Below are positions 60,484 to 64,000 of a stretch of 64,000 nucleotides of DNA, in pieces. Position numbers and translations under genes: made by a program. How positions within the stretch are numbered: the first letter of the stretch is position 1; each line of letters begins with the position of its first letter. Origin of the DNA: Candidatus Gastranaerophilales bacterium (lineage in GTDB: Bacteria; Cyanobacteriota; Vampirovibrionia; Gastranaerophilales; Gastranaerophilaceae); contig CAKMWI010000004.1 of assembly GCA_928722015.1 (NCBI GenBank), positions 186,001 to 250,000 of the forward strand, read 5' to 3'. The notes beneath the pieces are model-generated. The model searched no databases and was not told the DNA's origin. It saw only the letters and a list, made by a program, of their open reading frames with translations.

Positions 60484-61352
60484 TATTTTAACCCTCCTGC
60501 AAATTTAGTAATCTCCGGTTTTTCCATAGATGGAGGTATTTGTGTTTGTTGTTCGGTTTGTTTTGCATCTTGTACAGCTGGAGCAGGTGTACTTTTCTTT
60601 TTCTCAATACCAAATCCGTATTTAAGAATTGGCGGAATAAGTGCTACTGTCAGCATTGCTTTAAGAACACCAAATATAAATACATCCGGTGCCATATCAA
60701 GAATTTTTGTAACATTTTTAAATGCTTTTGAATTTTCAATATCAACAATATTTTCAACTTTGTATATATTTTTCATTTTTTTGAAAAATTCATGATTTTC
60801 AAGATCTTTTAAATCTTTAACTTGATATTTATTTTTTAGTTTTTCAACTTTTTCAAGTTGTTCTTTTGTCAGGTTTGCTGCATTCTCTTTTAAAAGTGTA
60901 ATTGCATCAGCAACTTCACGTATTTTATTTCTGGATTTTTCAGCGGCTTTTCCAAGAGGGTACATTACAATACTTGAAAATCCAAAACCGATAAGTCCTG
61001 AAGCAATTGAGTGTCCGGATGCATAAATTTTATCATCCTTATCTTTTTTTCCTGGTAATGACATGATTGCAATTGGTCTTAAACCTGCTGCCAATACTAA
61101 TGCTACGAGGTTTTGTGCAATAACGGTATGTTTATTACATAAAATAAGTATTTTATTAAATAAACCCTTAGAAGCATCAGCGGCAGCTCCGTTCAAACCC
61201 GTAAAGCTACCGCTGTAATATCCTCTATTTACTTTTTGACTATCTTTGCACAAATCCGCACTCGTACTCTTGTGTCTGTTCTCAAGCCCGTACATATTCT
61301 TATGCTTGACTAAAATTCCGGTGGGATAATTTTTAATTGAGTCTATATTCAT
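60483..61352 (-). CDS. Membrane protein with Phe-x-Gly motif, copy 1
   Basis: With the ATG at 61352 the protein has 289 residues. The N-terminal part has YYSGSFTGLNGAA (about 46-58), a Phe-x-Gly motif as in the neighbour. Hydrophobic stretches are at about 79-96 (VIAQNLVALVLAAGLRPI) and 113-133 (GLIGFGFSSIVMYPLG), and the middle holds a coiled coil with LTKEQLEKVEKLKNKYQ, then a further TM (FIFGVLKAMLTVALIPPI, about 228-245). The tail is Pro/Gln-rich. It is translationally coupled to the next gene. No family is recognised. Confidence 0.55.
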   Translation of the reverse strand: MNIDSIKNYPTGILVKHKNMYGLENRHKSTSADLCKDSQKVNRGYYSGSFTGLNGAAADASKGLFNKILILCNKHTVIAQNLVALVLAAGLRPIAIMSLPGKKDKDDKIYASGHSIASGLIGFGFSSIVMYPLGKAAEKSRNKIREVADAITLLKENAANLTKEQLEKVEKLKNKYQVKDLKDLENHEFFKKMKNIYKVENIVDIENSKAFKNVTKILDMAPDVFIFGVLKAMLTVALIPPILKYGFGIEKKKSTPAPAVQDAKQTEQQTQIPPSMEKPEITKFAGGLK

Positions 61353-61589
61353 TTTACACCATTTATAAAAATAATAACTTCTATACATCTATTCTAAATC
61401 AAAGAATAAAAATTTTTGCTCTTAGTTTACAAAAATGTTACAATTAAATGTCTTTTATACAGTTATTATTTAAAAATTTTTACAGAGTCTGATTTTACTA
61501 TTGATTATTGCGTTTTAACTGGCAAATATAATTGTTAAATTCTTGAAAAAAGAAGATATTTAGTATATATTTATTATGCGAGGGTTAGT

Positions 61590-62555
61590 GTGGGTAACAA
61601 TACAGAGCTTGATTTTAAGTTAATATCTGAAAAATGCGGTTTATTCTCAAAGACCGATGTTGAAGTTGCTATTTCTAAAATTGATACCCTTAAAAATGAA
61701 TATAGCGAAAAAGAGTTAATTAATATTTATAATTATATGCTTTCTAATGCACAGGATCCTGATATTATTATGTATTTGATTCGTTGTTTGGATGTATATA
61801 GAGACCCTTCAAGTTTGGAAGTTCTTGTAGATGTTTTATTATTAAAAAATGGAACGAACCAAAATGAAATGTTAAAAGAAAAATTTGTAAATGTCAGAGT
61901 TATGTGTGCAAAGGCGATTGCTAATCAAAAAAATACTGATGTGGTTTCATCATTGTTATATTGTCTGAATAATAAAAATGAACATTACAAAGTAAGGCTT
62001 GCTTGTGCGGATGCGTTAGGGCGTATTGGCGATAGGTTTGCAGTTGCCCCATTGATTGATGTTGTTAAGGATGAAAATGAAAAATCTGTTTATTTACGTG
62101 AGTCTGCCGTTTCAGCTTTAGGACTTCTTGGCGACTCCAGAGCTGTTGATCCTATTGTAAGTATTTTAGAGACTAAACAGGGGATAATGGATAAATTCAC
62201 TTTTTTAAAAGAACGAGCAATAGAAGCTTTAATTAAGATGGGTTTTGGAGATAATGAAAGAGTCTTTCGCGCACTAAAAAATTCTTTATCTGATGAGTCG
62301 GTTCAGGTTAGAATAAATGCGATAGAGGCTTTAATGGATAGTGAGCATCCTAAAGCTTATAGCGTTATTAAAGATTGTTTGCAAAATGATAAGGATGAAG
62401 AAGTTAAAAAGAATGCGCTTATTGCATTATATAATTTATCCGGAAGAAGTATTCTTGATGAAGTAATTAATTCCAGTCAATATTCTGATAAATTAAAAAT
62501 GGAAGCGGTTAATATTATTGATGAATATGAATCTGAAGGAGATGGGGAAGGATAA
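61590..62555 (+). CDS. HEAT-repeat protein
   Basis: The GTG-started 321-residue protein (AGGG six bases upstream) has at least five HEAT-like repeats, including VRMCAKAIANQKNTDVVSSL (about 97-116), VRLACADALGRIGDRFAVAPL, LRESAVSALGLLGDSRAVDPI and VRINAIEALMDSEHPKAYSV, each with the P/A-L-G-x-I-G-D type turn. Such repeats in bacteria are scaffold or phycobilin-lyase-like units; the lyase Cys is not seen. It is followed 1 bp later by queC and may be co-transcribed. Confidence 0.85.
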   Translation: MGNNTELDFKLISEKCGLFSKTDVEVAISKIDTLKNEYSEKELINIYNYMLSNAQDPDIIMYLIRCLDVYRDPSSLEVLVDVLLLKNGTNQNEMLKEKFVNVRVMCAKAIANQKNTDVVSSLLYCLNNKNEHYKVRLACADALGRIGDRFAVAPLIDVVKDENEKSVYLRESAVSALGLLGDSRAVDPIVSILETKQGIMDKFTFLKERAIEALIKMGFGDNERVFRALKNSLSDESVQVRINAIEALMDSEHPKAYSVIKDCLQNDKDEEVKKNALIALYNLSGRSILDEVINSSQYSDKLKMEAVNIIDEYESEGDGEG

Positions 62556-62556
62556 T

Positions 62557-63249
62557 ATGGTCAGATCCGTAATTTTATTGTCAGGAGGATTGGACTCATT
62601 GGTTAGCCTCGGGCTGAAGAAAGATGAATTAAATATATCTCTCGCTTTAACTTTTGATTATGGTCAAAAGACTGCAAAGAAGGAAATTGAGGCCTCAAAA
62701 GCAATTTGTCAATATTATAAAATAGAACATAAGGTAATAAAACTTGACTGGTTGAAATCTATCACGAATACATCCTTAGTTTCAGAAGAAGATGTTCCTA
62801 CCGGAGCAGCATTAGCTAATCCGGAAAATTCAGCAAAATCAGTATGGGTTCCGAACCGGAACGGGTTATTTTTAAATGTAGCTGCTGCATTTGCTGATTC
62901 TTTGGAATACGATTATATTCTAATAGGTGCAAATAAAGAGGAAGCTGCAACTTTTTCGGATAATACTCAGAATTTTATTGATGCAATTAATGAAGAGTTT
63001 AGATATTCTACTCAAAAACATCCTGTGGTTGTTGCACCCTTGATAAATTATATCAAAAATGATATAGTCATGTTAGCTTTGGAGCATAAAATTCCTCTGG
63101 AGTTAACTCAAAGTTGCTATCAAAGCAATGGAAAGCATTGCGGGATATGTGAATCGTGTATAAGATTAAAGCATGCTCTTGCTGCAAATCATGATACATA
63201 TTATATGAAAATATTGTTTGGATCAGAAGATGAAAACTCTATTTATTGA
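62557..63249 (+). CDS. queC: 7-cyano-7-deazaguanine synthase
   Basis: I use the ATG at 62557, preceded by GGGGAAGGAT; the product is 230 residues. The N-terminal PP-loop VILLSGGLDSLVSLG (about 4-18) is the ATP pyrophosphatase motif, and the zinc set CYQSNGKHCGICESCIR (about 189-205) is the QueC signature, with KSVWVPNRNGLFLNVAAAF (about 96-114) in between. It converts CDG to preQ0 for queuosine. The gene overlaps the DUF366 gene by 20 bp. Confidence 0.95.
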   Translation: MVRSVILLSGGLDSLVSLGLKKDELNISLALTFDYGQKTAKKEIEASKAICQYYKIEHKVIKLDWLKSITNTSLVSEEDVPTGAALANPENSAKSVWVPNRNGLFLNVAAAFADSLEYDYILIGANKEEAATFSDNTQNFIDAINEEFRYSTQKHPVVVAPLINYIKNDIVMLALEHKIPLELTQSCYQSNGKHCGICESCIRLKHALAANHDTYYMKILFGSEDENSIY

Positions 63250-63784
63250 TAATGAAATTAAATATATAGGTTCTCAACTTGCGCCTCACTGGATTTATAA
63301 AAATTTTAAAATTCAAGGTGATGCAATTGTTGCTTTTTGCGGTGAATGTGAGGTTAAATTGTCGGAGATGGTTGATATTGAAGATGTTATCAATGATGAG
63401 CCTATATATAGTAAATATATGCTTAGTTTTATTACCGAACAATTTAATGTAGAGCTTGTTGAAGGTGTTTTTAGGCAGAGACTTTTAATTTGTTGTATAA
63501 AAGAAGCTTTAGAAAAACGTGGATTTAAAATAAAAAGATGTGGTGATGATTTATTTGTTAATAATAAAAAATTGTCAGTATCAATTGCAACAAAGTCCTT
63601 AACATCAGTTCTTATTCATACGGGCGTTAATATTTTATCTGAAGGAGCTCCTATTACAGTATCAGGTTTAAAGAGTGATTTAGGTCTTGAAGATATTCAA
63701 GAATTTGCTGAGGAAGTAATGGTAAATTACAGTAAAGAAATTGAAGATATTGTTTTAGCAAGTACAAAGGTAAGAGGTGTTTAA
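63230..63784 (+). CDS. DUF366 family protein
   Basis: I use the ATG at 63230, which gives 184 residues and overlaps queC. The sequence has the DUF366 layout: SQLAPHWIYKNFKIQGDAIVAFCGECEV (in parts, about 15-42), VDIEDV (about 48-53), RQRLLICCIKEAL (about 83-95), then KRCGDDLFVNNKKLSVSIAT (in parts) and a C-terminal EEVMVNYSKEIEDIVLAST. The family function is unknown; overlap with queC suggests a link to queuosine or folate-like chemistry, but this is inference. Confidence 0.8.
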   Translation: MKTLFIDNEIKYIGSQLAPHWIYKNFKIQGDAIVAFCGECEVKLSEMVDIEDVINDEPIYSKYMLSFITEQFNVELVEGVFRQRLLICCIKEALEKRGFKIKRCGDDLFVNNKKLSVSIATKSLTSVLIHTGVNILSEGAPITVSGLKSDLGLEDIQEFAEEVMVNYSKEIEDIVLASTKVRGV

Positions 63785-64000
63785 TGTTAAAAGATACTAA
63801 TAAATATGAGAATACCGCTCACTTTTCATATAGTGAATATAAGAAAAAAGTAAAAAAAGCTCCAAATAAGGATATGACCGTATTTATATCTGTATTTATT
63901 ATAGGTGTATTAATAATACTTGGTTTTGCTAAAATTTTATCTCCAAATGTCGATGTAGGAATTACGGATGAAACTGAAGTTGCAGCTAATGTTGTAGAGG
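63784..64000 (+). CDS. Membrane protein, 3' end beyond window
   Basis: The ATG overlaps the DUF366 stop by one base (TAATG). The 72 visible residues have a basic helical N-terminus ending KKVKKAPNKD and one TM helix (about 33-51, VFISVFIIGVLIILGFAKI), followed by an acidic start DVGITDETEVAANVV. This is the layout of a membrane-anchored LysM or SPOR-type envelope protein, but no domain is reached in the window. Confidence 0.6.
   Translation, partial: MLKDTNKYENTAHFSYSEYKKKVKKAPNKDMTVFISVFIIGVLIILGFAKILSPNVDVGITDETEVAANVVE

Noticed and set aside
1..64000. CRISPR arrays or insertion sequences
   Set aside because: No regularly spaced repeats and no transposase or terminal inverted repeat pair was seen on reading.

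Overview
The window is AT-rich DNA, densely coded on both strands, from a free-living or gut-associated anaerobe-like bacterium. My best guess (inference) is a non-photosynthetic relative of Cyanobacteria, the Melainabacteria/Gastranaerophilales type. The reasons are low GC, an oxygen-sensitive class III ribonucleotide reductase under a B12 riboswitch, a Gram-negative envelope export set (LolA-like and MMPL proteins), no photosynthesis genes, and several unrelated proteins that share a short N-terminal Phe-x-Gly motif that I associate with this group. No insertion sequence, prophage or CRISPR array is visible.

Layout. 1-4142: a TolC-like coiled-coil protein cut by the window edge, a lipoyl-transfer enzyme (LipM type), a prepilin-like protein, a sugar nucleotidyltransferase and a CAT-anticodon tRNA. 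4174-5015: an NTF2-like protein divergent from an HxlR regulator. 5076-19434: the main accessory region, two divergent operons that together encode an aryl-polyene-like type II polyketide/fatty-acid system. The left operon carries a chain-length-factor-like KS, PlsC-type acyltransferase, two ACPs, a small membrane protein, an AMP-ligase fused to a dehydratase, a thioesterase, a LolA-like carrier, an MMPL exporter, an LpxL-type acyltransferase, a phosphopantetheinyl transferase and finally a short UvrA paralogue. The right operon carries KS, dehydratase, ketoreductase and KS. Together they can prime, extend, reduce, dehydrate, release, acylate and export a polyene-like lipid.

19457-28015: holin-like membrane protein, a Lys-rich helical protein, two XRE regulators, MscL with a zinc ribbon, cobalamin riboswitch plus nrdD-nrdG, an ArsB/NhaD antiporter with an OadG-like subunit, three small exported or membrane proteins and tRNA-Leu. 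28196-37483: a tail-anchored GH77-like protein, a Pro/His-rich secreted protein, prs, a membrane pyrophosphatase and several hypotheticals. 37624-50645: homotetrameric-type glutamate synthase, rmuC, membrane proteins, SpoU methylase, M24 peptidase, parvulin, tRNA-Gly, a second GH77-like protein, pncC and radA. 50851-64000: a BlaI-type regulated operon, a beta-rich exported protein, glycosyltransferase, tsaC, an EF-hand protein, mnmE, a tandem pair of Phe-x-Gly membrane proteins, a HEAT protein, queC and a DUF366 protein.

Noncoding structure is unusually visible. Many convergent gene pairs are closed by long perfect inverted repeats. Three intergenic regions on the minus strand look like independent small RNAs, two of them with the same layout (5' hairpin, unpaired UCCC-containing stretch, U-tailed terminator).
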